This document shows, piece by piece, positions 28,024 to 38,612 of a DNA stretch of 64,000 nucleotides. The stretch spans positions 1 through 64,000 of the forward strand of contig NZ_JAPQFJ010000005.1 in assembly GCF_026738875.1 (NCBI RefSeq). Reading direction: 5' to 3'. Numbering within the stretch: the stretch's first letter is position 1; every line of letters begins with the position of its first letter. This stretch comes from Clostridium brassicae (GTDB taxonomy: Bacteria > Bacillota > Clostridia > Clostridiales > Clostridiaceae). The notes under the pieces were generated by a model. It was not told the DNA's origin, made no database searches, and saw only the letters and a list, made by a program, of their open reading frames with translations. A program made the translations under genes and the position numbers.

Positions 28024-28566
28024 TCAGTTTTCAGTGCTAAGAGCACTTTTATTTTTTATAAAATAATCAAGTCCCGATATAATAGTTATCACAGTGCAAA
28101 TGCCTAATGATATGTATGTTATATATACTATAAAAGCAGGACTATATATAAGTTTAATTAAAGCAACTATAATAGCTGTCATTTGAGAAACAGTTTTTAT
28201 TTTTCCCCACCAACTAGCTGCTATAACAACGCCCTCTGCAGCTGCAACTGCCCTTAGCCCAGTTACAGCAAATTCTCTTGCTATTATTATCATAGCTACC
28301 CATGTAGGTACAACCCCATGTTCAACTAAAGAAACAAGAGCAGAAGTAACTAAAAGTTTGTCTGCTAGTGGATCCATGAACTTACCAAATTTCGTTACTT
28401 GATTTCTACTTCTCGCAATGTATCCATCTAATTTATCTGTGAAGGATGCAGCTGCAAAAATCACAATAGCTATAATAGTACCTAGAGTAGTATTTAAAGA
28501 AATAAATACTAAAAAACCAGGTATTAGTATAATTCTCAATATTGTTAATTTATTTGCAAGATTCAT
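28024..28566 (-). CDS. pgsA: CDP-diacylglycerol-glycerol-3-phosphate 3-phosphatidyltransferase
   Basis: Makes phosphatidylglycerol phosphate from CDP-diacylglycerol, the product of CdsA (gene at 55 kb). The CDP-alcohol phosphotransferase motif DGxxAR..G...D...D is seen in [13 protein letters not shown] and [10 protein letters not shown]. Several membrane helices are evident. ATG 28566 follows AGGAG; an in-frame TTG at 28575 overlaps that site. The start overlaps the end of rimO by 17 bases, so the two are translationally coupled. Confidence 0.93.
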   Translation of the reverse strand: MNLANKLTILRIILIPGFLVFISLNTTLGTIIAIVIFAAASFTDKLDGYIARSRNQVTKFGKFMDPLADKLLVTSALVSLVEHGVVPTWVAMIIIAREFAVTGLRAVAAAEGVVIAASWWGKIKTVSQMTAIIVALIKLIYSPAFIVYITYISLGICTVITIISGLDYFIKNKSALSTEN

Positions 28567-29890
28567 CGCATACAACTCCTATTAAATCATATTCTAAAGC
28601 CTCTTTTATTGAAACTTCTATAAAATCACCTATATTTAATATTTTATCACACTTAAAGAAAATTGCACCATCTATTTCTGGAGACATTTCATAGCTTCTT
28701 CCAATCCAGTACTCTTCATTTTTTCCTTCCACTAACACTTTATATCTTTTGCCTATCTTTTGACTATTATTCTCTTTAGAAACTCTCTGCTGTATGAGCA
28801 TTAACTCTTCTTCTCTTTTTTCTTTAATATCAGTTTCTATCTGATTTTCCATTTTAGCTGCTGGTGTATTTTCTTCCTGAGAGTATTTAAATACCCCAAG
28901 CTTATCAAATTTTATTTCGGATATAAAATCTTTTAGTTCATTAAATTCAGAATCAGTTTCTCCTGGAAAACCTACAATTATTGAAGTACGTAAAGATAAA
29001 TCTTTTATCTTAGCTTTTAATTTTAAAATATTACTAATTATTTCTTCTTTAGTACCTTTTCTGTTCATTCTCTTCAATACTGAATTGCTTATATGTTGTA
29101 TAGGAATATCTAAATAATTACACACTTTATCATTAGTCGCTATCTCCTCTATTAATTCATCTGTAATTTCTTCTGGATAACAGTATAATACCCTTATCCA
29201 CTCTAAGTCATTTATTTTAGATATTTCCTTTATCAATTCTGGCAGCTTATGTTCATTATATAAATCAATTCCATAACGAGTAGTATCTTGAGCAACTAAT
29301 ATTAATTCTTTAACACCATTTTCAACTAATTCTTTTGCTTCTGTAAGTATATTTTCCATTTTCCTGCTTCTATATTTACCTCTTATTTTAGGGATAACAC
29401 AATATGTACAAAAATTACTGCAACCTTCACCTATTCTTAGATAAGCACTATGTGAAGGAGTAGTAAGTATTCTTTTACCTTCATTAATTATAGTATCACT
29501 ATAATTACAATTACGTATTCTATCTATAGTCTTTTTATTAAAAAAACATTCTATATAATCATTTAATTTCTTGTAATCATTCACCCCTAACATAATATCA
29601 ATCTCTGGTATAAGATTATGTAATTCATCAGAGTATCTTTGTGTAAGACATCCTGTTGCAATTAAAAGTTTACATTTCTCATTCTTATATTCAGACATTT
29701 CTAATATGGTATTTATAGATTCTTCTTTTGAGCTTTCAATAAATCCGCATGTATTCACAATAATTATATCTGCTTCTTTTGGGTTATTTACTATTTTGTA
29801 TTTATCATATAAACTGCCTAATATTAATTCAGAATCAATCCTATTTTTATCACATCCTAAACTAACAAGTCCTATACTATATTTGGTCAC
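28550..29890 (-). CDS. rimO: ribosomal protein S12 methylthiotransferase RimO
   Basis: A radical-SAM enzyme that adds methylthio to a conserved Asp of ribosomal protein S12. [12 protein letters not shown] (N-terminal cluster Cys), [14 protein letters not shown] and TGCLTQRY mark the UPF0004 domain; [11 protein letters not shown] is the radical SAM site; a TRAM domain ends the 446-aa protein. The GCDKNxxDSE form distinguishes RimO from MiaB (gene at 9.5 kb). It is followed by pgsA with overlap and preceded by ftsK 90 bases upstream. Confidence 0.95.
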   Translation of the reverse strand: MTKYSIGLVSLGCDKNRIDSELILGSLYDKYKIVNNPKEADIIIVNTCGFIESSKEESINTILEMSEYKNEKCKLLIATGCLTQRYSDELHNLIPEIDIMLGVNDYKKLNDYIECFFNKKTIDRIRNCNYSDTIINEGKRILTTPSHSAYLRIGEGCSNFCTYCVIPKIRGKYRSRKMENILTEAKELVENGVKELILVAQDTTRYGIDLYNEHKLPELIKEISKINDLEWIRVLYCYPEEITDELIEEIATNDKVCNYLDIPIQHISNSVLKRMNRKGTKEEIISNILKLKAKIKDLSLRTSIIVGFPGETDSEFNELKDFISEIKFDKLGVFKYSQEENTPAAKMENQIETDIKEKREEELMLIQQRVSKENNSQKIGKRYKVLVEGKNEEYWIGRSYEMSPEIDGAIFFKCDKILNIGDFIEVSIKEALEYDLIGVVCDESCK

Positions 29891-29980
29891 TTGATTTCCT
29901 CCTTAAAGTTAATTATTTAATATATCATAAAACATATTGTAAATCTTACAATAGATTTTAACAAGTAATTTTACAGATTT

Positions 29981-32248
29981 TTAATTTTCTTTTTCATCTA
30001 TACTACTATCTACTAATATTTGCCTTGGTTTGCTACCATTTCTACCTGATATTATCCCTTTTCCCTCCATTTGTTCTATAATCCTAGCCGCTCTATTATA
30101 TCCTATTCTAAGCTTTCTTTGCAAAAATGATGCAGAAGCTTGTCCTGATTCAATAACTAATTTTATAGCTTCATCAAGTAATTCGTCATAATCTGAATTC
30201 TTTTTTTCAAAGTTTGTATTAATTTCTTCCAATATTTCTTCTTCATAAACTACATCATTTTCATGATTTTTAATAGAACCCACTACTTTCTCCACTTCTT
30301 CTTCTGATATAAAAGCTCCTTGTATTCTTACAGGCTTAGATTCTCCTACAGGATAGAACAACATATCTCCTCTACCTAATAATTTTTCAGCTCCAGATGA
30401 ATCTAATATTGTTCTTGAATCAATTTGACTTGAAACAGCGAAAGATATCCTAGATGGAATATTAGCTTTGATTACTCCAGTTATTACATCTACTGATGGT
30501 CTTTGAGTTGCAATTACCAAGTGCATACCTGCAGCTCTAGCCATTTGTGCTAATCTAGCTATATATTCTTCCACTTCTCCAGGGGATACCATCATAAGAT
30601 CAGCGAGCTCGTCTATTATAATTACTATCCATGGAAGCTTATCTTCTACTTTTCCCTTGCTAAATAAATCGTTATACCCTTCTATATTCCTAACATTATT
30701 TTCTGCAAATAGACTATATCTTCTAGTCATTTCATTTACAGCCCAATTCAGTGCTCCAGCGGCTTTTTTAGGATTAGTAACTACAGGTATTAGTAAATGA
30801 GGTATTTCATTATATACAATTAATTCTACCACCTTAGGATCTACTAAAAGTAATTTTACATCATCTGGAGAATATTTATAAAGCAAACTAATAATAAGTG
30901 TATTTATACAAACACTTTTACCTGATCCAGTTGCTCCTGCTATAAGTAAATGAGGCATCTTAGATAAATCTGCAACAACACAGTTTCCACCTATACCTTT
31001 TCCTAATGCAAAAGCTAAATTTTTATCAAAATTTCTAAAAGCAGGATCTTCTAAAACTTCTCTTAAATACACAGGTGATACAGTTGTATTAGGCACTTCT
31101 ATTCCAACAGCACTTTTCCCTGGGATAGGCGCTTCTATCCTAATACTTGAAGCTGCCAAACTTAAAGCTATATCATCCGATAAATGTGTTATTTTACTAA
31201 CTTTTACTCCTGGACTTGGTTGAAGTTCAAATCTGGTTACAGATGGTCCTCTAGTAACTTGTATAACTTTAGCATCTACTCCAAAACTAGCTAAAGTTTC
31301 TTCAAGCTTAGAAGCTATACTTATAAGTTCTCTTTTATTGTTTTTATTATTAATTTCAACTGGATTATAATTTAATAATTCCTCTGAAGGGTATATATAT
31401 TCTGTTTTGTGATTATCCGATGCTTTTATTATTTTTTCATTCAATTCCTCATTAATTTTTTCTGCAGAAACTTCCTCTTCTATAACATTTCTATTACTTA
31501 TATTATCTATAATTTTAGGCTCTTGATTACTATCTCCAGCTTTCATAAAATCTATAATTTTAAGCTTATTATTTATATTTTTTATAAAAGATTGTTCATC
31601 TTCGTCCTTTTCTTTTATATCAATAGATTCTTTTTCTTTAAAATCTATTAATGTCTTATCTTTCTCTTTTAGTGTATTAGTATTTTTATTTCTGTTTTTA
31701 AAGTTTTTTAATATATCATTTAAAGTTATTTGAGATATTAATATAAAAGCAATACTATAAATACCTATGAAAATTATATAAGAACCCATACTACCAAATA
31801 ACTTATAAAGAGGTATATCTATCAAGAATCCTATAACCCCTGCATGTATATAATCTTGTTCCATATATAACCTTTTTAAAACATCTAACATTTTTCCTTC
31901 TTCATAATATTTATCAATGCTCATCATTTGGATAAAAAGAAGAGAGTTAATTATACACAATATTATGCCATAAAATCTTCTATTAAAATTCAATTTACCA
32001 TTATTAGTTATAAAGCTTACCCCTAAAAGTATCAATACAATAGGTGCAACGTATGCTCCTATCCCCATAAGATAAATAAGTACTTTCTTTACAGTTTGTC
32101 CTACTAATCCTGCAGAATTTGTTGCAAAAACACTTAGAAGCATTAGTATTCCACAAGTTATAAGAACTATACCTTTAATATCATTGTGATATCTAGACTT
32201 TTCTCGATTTGTGCTTCTCTTCTTTTTATCATTTATTTTTCTGGCCAT
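29981..32248 (-). CDS. DNA translocase FtsK/SpoIIIE
   Basis: A 755-aa membrane-anchored motor that pumps DNA at the division or sporulation septum. The N-terminus is basic and is followed by four to five membrane helices (about residues 25-175). A charged linker runs to about 290. The RecA-like motor has Walker A GATGSGKSVCIN and Walker B WIVIIIDELADLMM. The C-terminal winged-helix gamma domain (about 690-755) has RKLRIGYNRAARIIEQME. ATG 32248 is chosen because AGAGGTG is 5 bases upstream. FtsK or SpoIIIE identity cannot be settled from sequence alone; only one copy is seen here. Confidence 0.93.
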   Translation of the reverse strand: MARKINDKKKRSTNREKSRYHNDIKGIVLITCGILMLLSVFATNSAGLVGQTVKKVLIYLMGIGAYVAPIVLILLGVSFITNNGKLNFNRRFYGIILCIINSLLFIQMMSIDKYYEEGKMLDVLKRLYMEQDYIHAGVIGFLIDIPLYKLFGSMGSYIIFIGIYSIAFILISQITLNDILKNFKNRNKNTNTLKEKDKTLIDFKEKESIDIKEKDEDEQSFIKNINNKLKIIDFMKAGDSNQEPKIIDNISNRNVIEEEVSAEKINEELNEKIIKASDNHKTEYIYPSEELLNYNPVEINNKNNKRELISIASKLEETLASFGVDAKVIQVTRGPSVTRFELQPSPGVKVSKITHLSDDIALSLAASSIRIEAPIPGKSAVGIEVPNTTVSPVYLREVLEDPAFRNFDKNLAFALGKGIGGNCVVADLSKMPHLLIAGATGSGKSVCINTLIISLLYKYSPDDVKLLLVDPKVVELIVYNEIPHLLIPVVTNPKKAAGALNWAVNEMTRRYSLFAENNVRNIEGYNDLFSKGKVEDKLPWIVIIIDELADLMMVSPGEVEEYIARLAQMARAAGMHLVIATQRPSVDVITGVIKANIPSRISFAVSSQIDSRTILDSSGAEKLLGRGDMLFYPVGESKPVRIQGAFISEEEVEKVVGSIKNHENDVVYEEEILEEINTNFEKKNSDYDELLDEAIKLVIESGQASASFLQRKLRIGYNRAARIIEQMEGKGIISGRNGSKPRQILVDSSIDEKEN

Positions 32249-32310
32249 TATATCACCTCTATCTTTAGTTCTACATTTTAAATAAATAATCCTTTTTATA
32301 TTATCATAAA

Positions 32311-32347
32311 GAAAACTAGCCAAGAATGAAATATTTGGCTAGTTTTC
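32311..32347 (-). terminator. 13-bp hairpin terminator after tepA
   Basis: GAAAACTAGCCAA pairs perfectly with TTGGCTAGTTTTC across an 11-base loop. It includes the tepA stop codon and is followed on the minus strand by TTTATG. Confidence 0.75.
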
Positions 32348-33031
32348 TTTTTTATTATCCTGAATCATTCTCTCTAATTTATTTATAGAATCACTAAGCC
32401 CTCCTACCTCATCTATAAGTCCATACTCTACTGCTTGATTTCCTATTAATATTGTTCCCATATCATTTAATAATTCGTCTGTTTGAAGCATCAACCTTCT
32501 AAGAGTACCTTTGGTTATCTTTGAAGTCTCTGTTATAAATTCAATTATTCTTTCTTGCATCTTATTAAAATACTCAAATGTCTGAGGTACACCTAATACT
32601 AATCCATTCATTCTTATTGGATGAATAATCATAGTAGCACTAGGAGATATAAATGAATAATCTGCACATGTAGCAAGTGGCACTCCAATCGAATGTCCTC
32701 CTCCAATAACTAAAGATACTGTAGGTTTACTCAAGCTTCTTATCATCTCTGATATAGCAAGCCCTGCCTCTACATCTCCTCCTACTGTATTTAAAATTAT
32801 TAAAACACCTTCTACACTATCATTCATTTCAATAGATACTAATTGAGGAATTAAATGCTCATATTTAGTAGCTTTTGTTTGGGGCGTAGATATAGAATGA
32901 CCTTCTATTTGGCCTATTATAGGTAATACGCTAATTCTTTCAGGAAAACTTGTAACATTAGGTACTCCTAATTCTTTTATTGTATCTGTTTTTGTGTTTT
33001 TTTCTTCATTATCTATTATTTTTTCACTCAC
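32339..33031 (-). CDS. tepA: ClpP-like serine protease, TepA family
   Basis: A 230-aa member of the ClpP/crotonase superfamily called TepA (translocation-enhancing protein, YmfB) in B. subtilis. The catalytic Ser is in GGGHSIGVPLA and the His in MIIHPIRMNG; the substrate groove segment is LNTVGGDVEAGLAI. It lacks ClpX-type partners in the neighbourhood. The start is a GTG: two in-frame GTGs exist, and the one at 33031 is 7 bases from GGAGG, while 33037 is 1 base away. It sits between dapG and ftsK exactly as in B. subtilis. Confidence 0.85.
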   Translation of the reverse strand: MSEKIIDNEEKNTKTDTIKELGVPNVTSFPERISVLPIIGQIEGHSISTPQTKATKYEHLIPQLVSIEMNDSVEGVLIILNTVGGDVEAGLAISEMIRSLSKPTVSLVIGGGHSIGVPLATCADYSFISPSATMIIHPIRMNGLVLGVPQTFEYFNKMQERIIEFITETSKITKGTLRRLMLQTDELLNDMGTILIGNQAVEYGLIDEVGGLSDSINKLERMIQDNKKEN

Positions 33032-33086
33032 TGCCACTCCTCCTATCTAAACTTATTCTTTACTTAATGAGGAATGACTATTCATT

Positions 33087-34298
33087 TTATTTATTTTCTA
33101 AATTAAATTCTTTATGAAGTGCATTTATAGCTTCTTGTGTATACCTAGATTCTACTAAACACCATATTGTTGTATGAGAATCTGCTGTCTGAAAAATTTC
33201 AATATTCTCTTTTGTTAAAGATTTTAAAATTCTAGCCATAACTCCTGGTATTCCACACATACCAGAACCTATAATAGCTATCTTACTACAATTATCAATA
33301 TGAGAATATTTTAAATTTAGCTTTTTCATTATAGAATCAACCTTTGCTAAATCACTATGATTTATTGTAAATATCTTCTGATTCGTAAACACATTTATTA
33401 AATCTATACTTATTAAATTTTCTGCGAGCTCAGGTAATATAGTATGATAATTATCATTATCATGATTTTTTGATAACTCTACTTTAATTTGAACTCTATC
33501 AGTCATATGAGTTATTCCAGTTACAGGCTTGTTACTATCTAAGTCACCTACATTATCAATAGTTGTTCCTACACACTCACTCATTGTATTCTTTATAACT
33601 AGAGGTATATTACCTTTCATAGCAATTTCTACAGCTCTAGGATGAATTACCTTAGCTCCTTGGTATGCAAATTGAGAAACTTCATTATAACTCATCTCTT
33701 TTATAAGAGCTGCATTTTCAACTATTCTAGGATCTGCTGTCATAATTCCATCAACATCTGTGTATATATGAATTTCTTCTGCTTTTAAAGCCACACCTAG
33801 TATAGCTGCACTAACATCACTGCCGCCTCTTCCAAGTGTAGTTAAGAACCCATCTTCATTCTCGCCTTGGAACCCTGTTACAACTGGTATTTTATCTTCT
33901 TTTAACAACTTCATTAAATTATCTGTATTAACATTTTTTAATTGTGCATTACCAAACTCATTATCAGTTATAATTCCAGCCTGGCCTCCTGTAAGCGGAA
34001 CTGAATCTATATCATGAGAATATAATTCGTTACATAAAACCACAGAACTTATTATTTCCCCACATCCCATTAAAAGATCTACACCTTGTTTATTTTTATC
34101 ATTATTTTTATATTCGTCTGTTAAAAGCATTAAAAGAGAATCTGTAGCGTATGGTTGTCCTATTCTACCCATAGCTGACACAACTACAACTGGTGAATAA
34201 CCAGATTCTTTAGCTTTAGCAATTTTTTCAACTACAGCTATTCTTCGTTCATGAGTAGATACAGATGTTCCCCCAAATTTTTGTATTAAAATTTTCAT
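33087..34298 (-). CDS. dapG: aspartate kinase, DapG type
   Basis: Phosphorylates aspartate in the first step of lysine, threonine, methionine and diaminopimelate synthesis. KFGGTSVS is the N-terminal kinase motif; GRGGSDVSAAILGVAL and HIYTDVDGIMTADPR are further signatures. Two C-terminal ACT domains (about 265-400) give allosteric control. ATG 34298 follows GGAGG. The DapG isozyme is favoured by context (pnp-M16-ymxH-dapG-tepA), which in B. subtilis also contains asd, dapA and dpaAB; those are missing here. Confidence 0.92.
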   Translation of the reverse strand: MKILIQKFGGTSVSTHERRIAVVEKIAKAKESGYSPVVVVSAMGRIGQPYATDSLLMLLTDEYKNNDKNKQGVDLLMGCGEIISSVVLCNELYSHDIDSVPLTGGQAGIITDNEFGNAQLKNVNTDNLMKLLKEDKIPVVTGFQGENEDGFLTTLGRGGSDVSAAILGVALKAEEIHIYTDVDGIMTADPRIVENAALIKEMSYNEVSQFAYQGAKVIHPRAVEIAMKGNIPLVIKNTMSECVGTTIDNVGDLDSNKPVTGITHMTDRVQIKVELSKNHDNDNYHTILPELAENLISIDLINVFTNQKIFTINHSDLAKVDSIMKKLNLKYSHIDNCSKIAIIGSGMCGIPGVMARILKSLTKENIEIFQTADSHTTIWCLVESRYTQEAINALHKEFNLENK

Positions 34299-34317
34299 GT
34301 TATTCCTCCAAGTCACT

Positions 34318-34602
34318 TTATTTATTTATTCTTTTTAATTCTGATTCTTCTACATCTACTATTATAGTTCTCGCACCAATTTTATTTACATATTCCCAAG
34401 GTATCTCTAAAATTTCAGAATTAGAAAAAAAGTTAAAATGGGATTTACCATTATTTATTATCAAAAATTTCATTTCCCCATTTTCATCGATTATTATATC
34501 ATTATTTGAAAGATAATTATATCTCTCCCCATTATTTATATTAATTATTTCATAATTTTCAAGTTCACTATAAAACTTACTATTATTAAATTCCAAATTC
34601 AT
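34318..34602 (-). CDS. ymxH: YlmC/YmxH family sporulation-associated PRC-barrel protein
   Basis: A 94-aa PRC-barrel-like protein of the YlmC/YmxH family. INNGERYNYLSNNDIIIDENGE and FFSNSEILEIPWEYVNKIGARTIIVD follow the family pattern, in which a beta-rich domain ends with an IPW..I.KIG.DTI..D motif. The function is not established. It lies between the M16 peptidase and dapG as in B. subtilis, 19 bases upstream of the dapG start. Confidence 0.8.
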   Translation of the reverse strand: MNLEFNNSKFYSELENYEIININNGERYNYLSNNDIIIDENGEMKFLIINNGKSHFNFFSNSEILEIPWEYVNKIGARTIIVDVEESELKRINK

Positions 34603-34656
34603 TCCCCCTCTACTATATATATTATATATAGTATGATATATAGCAGAGGTATATTA

Positions 34657-35955
34657 CTATATATTTATACTTTTATAATTTTTAAATGCCACTTTATCTT
34701 TTTCTAATACATTTAGTATTAGCTCTTCATCAAAATTTTGACCTACAAAAGCTGAATTTTGTATTCCAAGCTTAAAAGTATTGTTCATTACTCTTTGTAA
34801 ATCTTCTTTATTTATAGAATCAACTTTATTCATTATATCTTCTGGTGTAATAATTTTATTTAAAAATAATGCAATTCTTCCATTTCTAAACATCCTACTA
34901 CTAGTGCTTTCTAACCCTAAAATAAAATTACCTTTTATCTGCTCTTTTAACTTTAACAATTTAAAATCAGTAATTTCTGTTTTAGAAAAATCAATTAATT
35001 CTTCTTTTATATAATTTATTGCATCAATTGCATATATAGGATTTAGACTAGTATATATAGTAGTTATTCCGCAATTTATGTAAGGAGACAAATATGAATA
35101 TATAGAATAACACATCCCTAAATCTTCTCTTATTTTCTGAAATAATTTTGATGATGCTCCACCACCTAGAATAGTATTTAATATCATCATAGGGTAAACA
35201 TCATCATTACCTGTTTCTACACCCCTCAATCCTAATCCTATATGAAGTTGTTCTATTTTTTTATTTTGAAATAAGTTATTATTTAAAATCTGTGGTAATG
35301 AATAATTTGTAATTTTTTTATTATTACTATTCCATTCTCCAAAAAATTTTTCTATTATTTTATGTATATTATCTTCATCAAAATTACCACATATGGATAT
35401 TACTGAATTTTCTGGTATGTAATATGATTTTACATATTCTAAAAGCATTTCTCTAGTAAAAGAACCTACAGTCTCTTCATTTCCCAAAATGGGTAAAGCA
35501 ATTGAATCTTCACCAAAAGCAGCGCATGAGTGTAAATCTATCAAAACATCTTCTGGATCATCTTTGCTCATATTTATTTCTTCTATTACTACTTTTTTTT
35601 CCTTTTCTATATCCTCTACAGAAAATTTACTATTAAACAACATATCAGACAACAACTCTAATCCAAGTTCCAAATGAGAATTCAATACCTTTATGTAAAA
35701 ACAAGTTGCTTCTTTTCCTGTAAAAGCATTTATTTGACCACCTAAGTTTTCAACAACTTCAACTATTTCTTTAGCATTTTTACTTTCTGTCCCTTTAAAA
35801 AACATATGTTCTATAAAATGTGAAATACCATTGTTTTTATAATTTTCATTTCTTGAACCATTTTCAACCCAAATACCTACAGTAGCAGAACTTACATAGT
35901 CTATTTTTTCAAATATAATTCTTAAACCATTATTTAATTTAAATAACTTATACAT
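34657..35955 (-). CDS. M16 family zinc peptidase (MlpA/YmxG-like)
   Basis: A 432-aa pitrilysin-type metallopeptidase. The inverted zinc motif HxxEH is in HFIEHMFFKGT (near residue 50), with a distal Glu in VVIEEINMSKDDPEDV. The second, non-catalytic M16 domain begins at about 170. ATG 35955 follows AGGAGGG. B. subtilis MlpA occupies the same place beside pnp and has been linked to regulation of extracellular proteases and aspartokinase II; transfer of that role is inference. Confidence 0.88.
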   Translation of the reverse strand: MYKLFKLNNGLRIIFEKIDYVSSATVGIWVENGSRNENYKNNGISHFIEHMFFKGTESKNAKEIVEVVENLGGQINAFTGKEATCFYIKVLNSHLELGLELLSDMLFNSKFSVEDIEKEKKVVIEEINMSKDDPEDVLIDLHSCAAFGEDSIALPILGNEETVGSFTREMLLEYVKSYYIPENSVISICGNFDEDNIHKIIEKFFGEWNSNNKKITNYSLPQILNNNLFQNKKIEQLHIGLGLRGVETGNDDVYPMMILNTILGGGASSKLFQKIREDLGMCYSIYSYLSPYINCGITTIYTSLNPIYAIDAINYIKEELIDFSKTEITDFKLLKLKEQIKGNFILGLESTSSRMFRNGRIALFLNKIITPEDIMNKVDSINKEDLQRVMNNTFKLGIQNSAFVGQNFDEELILNVLEKDKVAFKNYKSINI

Positions 35956-35989
35956 ACGCCCTCCTGCTATATAAGCTAAAATTATAAAA

Positions 35990-36012
35990 TAAAAAGGCAT
36001 TTCAATGCCCTT
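35990..36012 (-). terminator. pnp terminator
   Basis: On the minus strand GGGCAT-TGAA-ATGCC is followed by TTTTTATTTT. It lies between the pnp stop (36040) and the M16 peptidase start. Confidence 0.75.
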
Positions 36013-36039
36013 CTACTTATCGCTTCATTTAATCATATT

Positions 36040-38154
36040 TTAGTTGTTTTGCTCTTCAGCATCTTTTGTTGAGTCTTGAATAGCATCCTTTCTTGAAAGG
36101 TTTATTCTACCCATTTGATCTATATCAGTAACTTTAACTAATATTTCATCTCCAACAGATACAATATCTTCAACTTTATTTACACGTTTAACATCTAGTT
36201 TAGATATATGAACTAATCCTTCTTTACCAGGTAAGATTTCTACAAAAGCTCCAAAGTTTGATACCTTAGTAACTCTACCTAAATAAACTTCTCCAGCAAT
36301 AACTTCTTTTGCATAGCTTTCAATTAACTCTAAAGCTCTTTTACCTGATGGGTAATCTTCAGCTGTTACAAAAACAGAACCATCATCTTTAATATCTATC
36401 TTAACACCAGTTTCATCAATAATCTTATTGATAGTTTTACCACCACCACCAATTACATCCTTTATCTTGTCAGGATTTATTTTTATTGTAAATACTTTTG
36501 GTGCATAAACAGATACTTCTTCTCTTGGTTGTGGTATACATTCATTCATAACATTTAGTATTTGCATTCTAGCTTCTCTTGCATCATTTATAGCCTTCTT
36601 TATACATTCATTAGATAAACCAGCTATTTTTGTATCAACTTGTATAGCTGTAATACCTTTTTCTGTTCCTGCTACTTTAAAGTCCATATCTCCAAAGAAA
36701 TCTTCAAGTCCTTGTATATCTGTGAGTATTTCTTCTTCTTTAAGGTCTTCACTTGTAACTAACCCCATAGCAATACCAGCAGCTGGTCTTATAATTGGAA
36801 CACCTGCATCAAGTAACGCAAGAGTACTTGCACAAACACTAGCTTGAGAAGTTGAACCGTTTGAGCTTAAAACTTCTGAAACTACTCTTATAGCATATGG
36901 AAATTTATCTTCACTAGGAATTAAAGGTTCTAATGCTTTTTCTGCTAATGCACCATGGCCTATTTCTCTTCTATTTGGTCCTCTTAATGGTTTTACTTCA
37001 CCAACACTATAAGATGGGAAATTATAATGATGCATATATCTTTTAGATGTTTCTTCTCCAATACCATCTAATATTTGTACTTCACTTATAGAACCTAGTG
37101 TAGCTACACTCATAACTTGAGTTAATCCTCTTGTAAATACTCCACTTCCATGAGTTCTAGGTAATATTTGAACTTCAGATGATAACGGTCTTATTTGCTT
37201 GAAGCTTCTTCCATCAGGTCTTCTTTCTTCATTTAAAATCATATTTCTTACTACGTATTTTTGAGTCTTATATACTATTTCACTTATGTCTGCAGCATTA
37301 TCTGGATATTTTTCTGCAAATTCTTCATTTATCTTTTCTTTTACTTTATCTATAGCTGCATTTCTCTCATCTTTATCTGTAATGTACATAGCTTCTTTTA
37401 TCATATCAAAGGCAAATTCTTTAACTTCTTTTTCAATATTCTCATCTACCTTGTATAATTCAACTTCTGCTTTAGTTTTTCCATACTGCTCCATAACTTC
37501 TTCTTGGAATTTAGCTATTTTTTTACATTCTTCAAATCCAAACATTATGGCATCACACATTACATCTTCAGGAATTTCAGAACCACCTGCTTCTATCATC
37601 ATAACTCTGTCTTGAGTTGCGCAAACAGTTAAATCAAGTGTACTTTCTTCCCTTTGTTTTGATGTAGGGTTTATTACAAACTCTCCATTTAATATTCCAA
37701 CAGATACAGTACCTACCGGAGTTGTAAATGGTATGCTAGATAGACATAAAGCTAAAGAAGCTCCATTCATAGCCAAAATATTTGGTAAGTTGTCTTGCTC
37801 AACAGATAGAACTGTACATACTATTTGAACATCATTTCTGTATCCTTTAGGAAATAAAGGTCTAAGTGGTCTATCTATAGCTCTTGCATTTAGCACTGAT
37901 TTATCAGAAGGTTTACCTTCCCTTTTTATAAAACCTCCTGGTATTTTTCCTACAGAATACAATCTTTCTTGATATTCTATACTTAATGGAAAAAAGTCTA
38001 TTCCTTCCCTTGGACTATCTGAAGCATTTGCATTAACAAGCACTACAGTATCTCCATAGCTTATTTTTAAAGCACAATCTGAAAGCATACCTAGCTTTCC
38101 AAATTCGCCTCTCAATTTTCTTCCAGCTATAGTTGTTTCAAAAACATGATTCAT
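36040..38154 (-). CDS. pnp: polyribonucleotide nucleotidyltransferase (PNPase)
   Basis: A 704-aa 3'-to-5' phosphorolytic exonuclease of mRNA decay. Two RNase PH domains (about 1-230 and 305-550) flank an alpha-helical linker. The active second domain includes [14 protein letters not shown] and [13 protein letters not shown] domain (about 555-615, [14 protein letters not shown]) and an S1 domain (about 618-690, [17 protein letters not shown]) follow. rpsO lies just upstream with a hairpin between, the classic rpsO-pnp arrangement. Confidence 0.97.
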   Translation of the reverse strand: MNHVFETTIAGRKLRGEFGKLGMLSDCALKISYGDTVVLVNANASDSPREGIDFFPLSIEYQERLYSVGKIPGGFIKREGKPSDKSVLNARAIDRPLRPLFPKGYRNDVQIVCTVLSVEQDNLPNILAMNGASLALCLSSIPFTTPVGTVSVGILNGEFVINPTSKQREESTLDLTVCATQDRVMMIEAGGSEIPEDVMCDAIMFGFEECKKIAKFQEEVMEQYGKTKAEVELYKVDENIEKEVKEFAFDMIKEAMYITDKDERNAAIDKVKEKINEEFAEKYPDNAADISEIVYKTQKYVVRNMILNEERRPDGRSFKQIRPLSSEVQILPRTHGSGVFTRGLTQVMSVATLGSISEVQILDGIGEETSKRYMHHYNFPSYSVGEVKPLRGPNRREIGHGALAEKALEPLIPSEDKFPYAIRVVSEVLSSNGSTSQASVCASTLALLDAGVPIIRPAAGIAMGLVTSEDLKEEEILTDIQGLEDFFGDMDFKVAGTEKGITAIQVDTKIAGLSNECIKKAINDAREARMQILNVMNECIPQPREEVSVYAPKVFTIKINPDKIKDVIGGGGKTINKIIDETGVKIDIKDDGSVFVTAEDYPSGKRALELIESYAKEVIAGEVYLGRVTKVSNFGAFVEILPGKEGLVHISKLDVKRVNKVEDIVSVGDEILVKVTDIDQMGRINLSRKDAIQDSTKDAEEQNN

Positions 38155-38238
38155 TTAATAACCTCCCTTCACACATATACAATACATAAATATATTATTG
38201 CCTAATAAATTTAACATATTAATGTTTTCTAAAATAAT

Positions 38239-38259
38239 AGAGCGGTACTAGCCCGCTCT
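38239..38259 (-). terminator. hairpin between rpsO and pnp
   Basis: AGAGCGG (38239-38245) and CCGCTCT (38253-38259) form a GC-rich 7-bp stem followed on the minus strand by ATTATTTTA, a moderate T tract. It may terminate rpsO or act as a processing site before pnp. Confidence 0.65.
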
Positions 38260-38262
38260 GAA

Positions 38263-38526
38263 TTATTTTCTTAATCCTAATTTTTTAATTAATTCACGAT
38301 ATCTTTCAATTTCTGTATCTTTTAAGTAGTTTAAAAGACCTCTTCTTTTACCAACCATCATTAAAAGACCTCTTCTTGAATGATGATCTTTTTTATGTTC
38401 TTTTAAGTGCTCATTTAAGTGATTAATTCTTTCAGTTAATAAAGCAACTTGAACTTCTGGAGATCCAGTATCTCCTTCGTGAACTGCATATTGATTAATA
38501 ATTTCTTGCTTTCTAGCCTTATCCAT
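38263..38526 (-). CDS. rpsO: 30S ribosomal protein S15
   Basis: An 87-aa primary binder of 16S rRNA and an organiser of the 30S platform. [41 protein letters not shown] and RLLNYLK-type sequence are diagnostic. ATG 38526 is preferred to an in-frame TTG at 38535 because GGAGGTG lies directly upstream. A structured leader lies in the next 60 bases and could mediate autoregulation. Confidence 0.97.
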   Translation of the reverse strand: MDKARKQEIINQYAVHEGDTGSPEVQVALLTERINHLNEHLKEHKKDHHSRRGLLMMVGKRRGLLNYLKDTEIERYRELIKKLGLRK

Positions 38527-38561
38527 TCTCAACACCTCCGTTGTATTATCCCCTCTATCCC

Positions 38562-38590
38562 ATGAATGCCGCTGGCCGTTCAGTATTCAT
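38562..38590 (-). promoter_or_regulatory. possible S15-responsive leader hairpin
   Basis: On the minus strand ATGAAT and ATTCAT form an outer stem that encloses CTG-AACGGC-CAG and the unpaired GGC side. It lies 35 bases upstream of the rpsO start codon. rpsO leaders in several Firmicutes bind S15, so an autoregulatory function is inferred. Confidence 0.4.
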
Positions 38591-38612
38591 AGCATAAGGT
38601 TCGCACCTCCAA

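Noticed and set aside
37261-37615. Plus-strand open frames inside pnp, rpsB, tsf, polC and other minus-strand genes.
   Set aside because: They lack ribosome sites, overlap fully with strongly supported genes and have compositions expected of antisense shadows.
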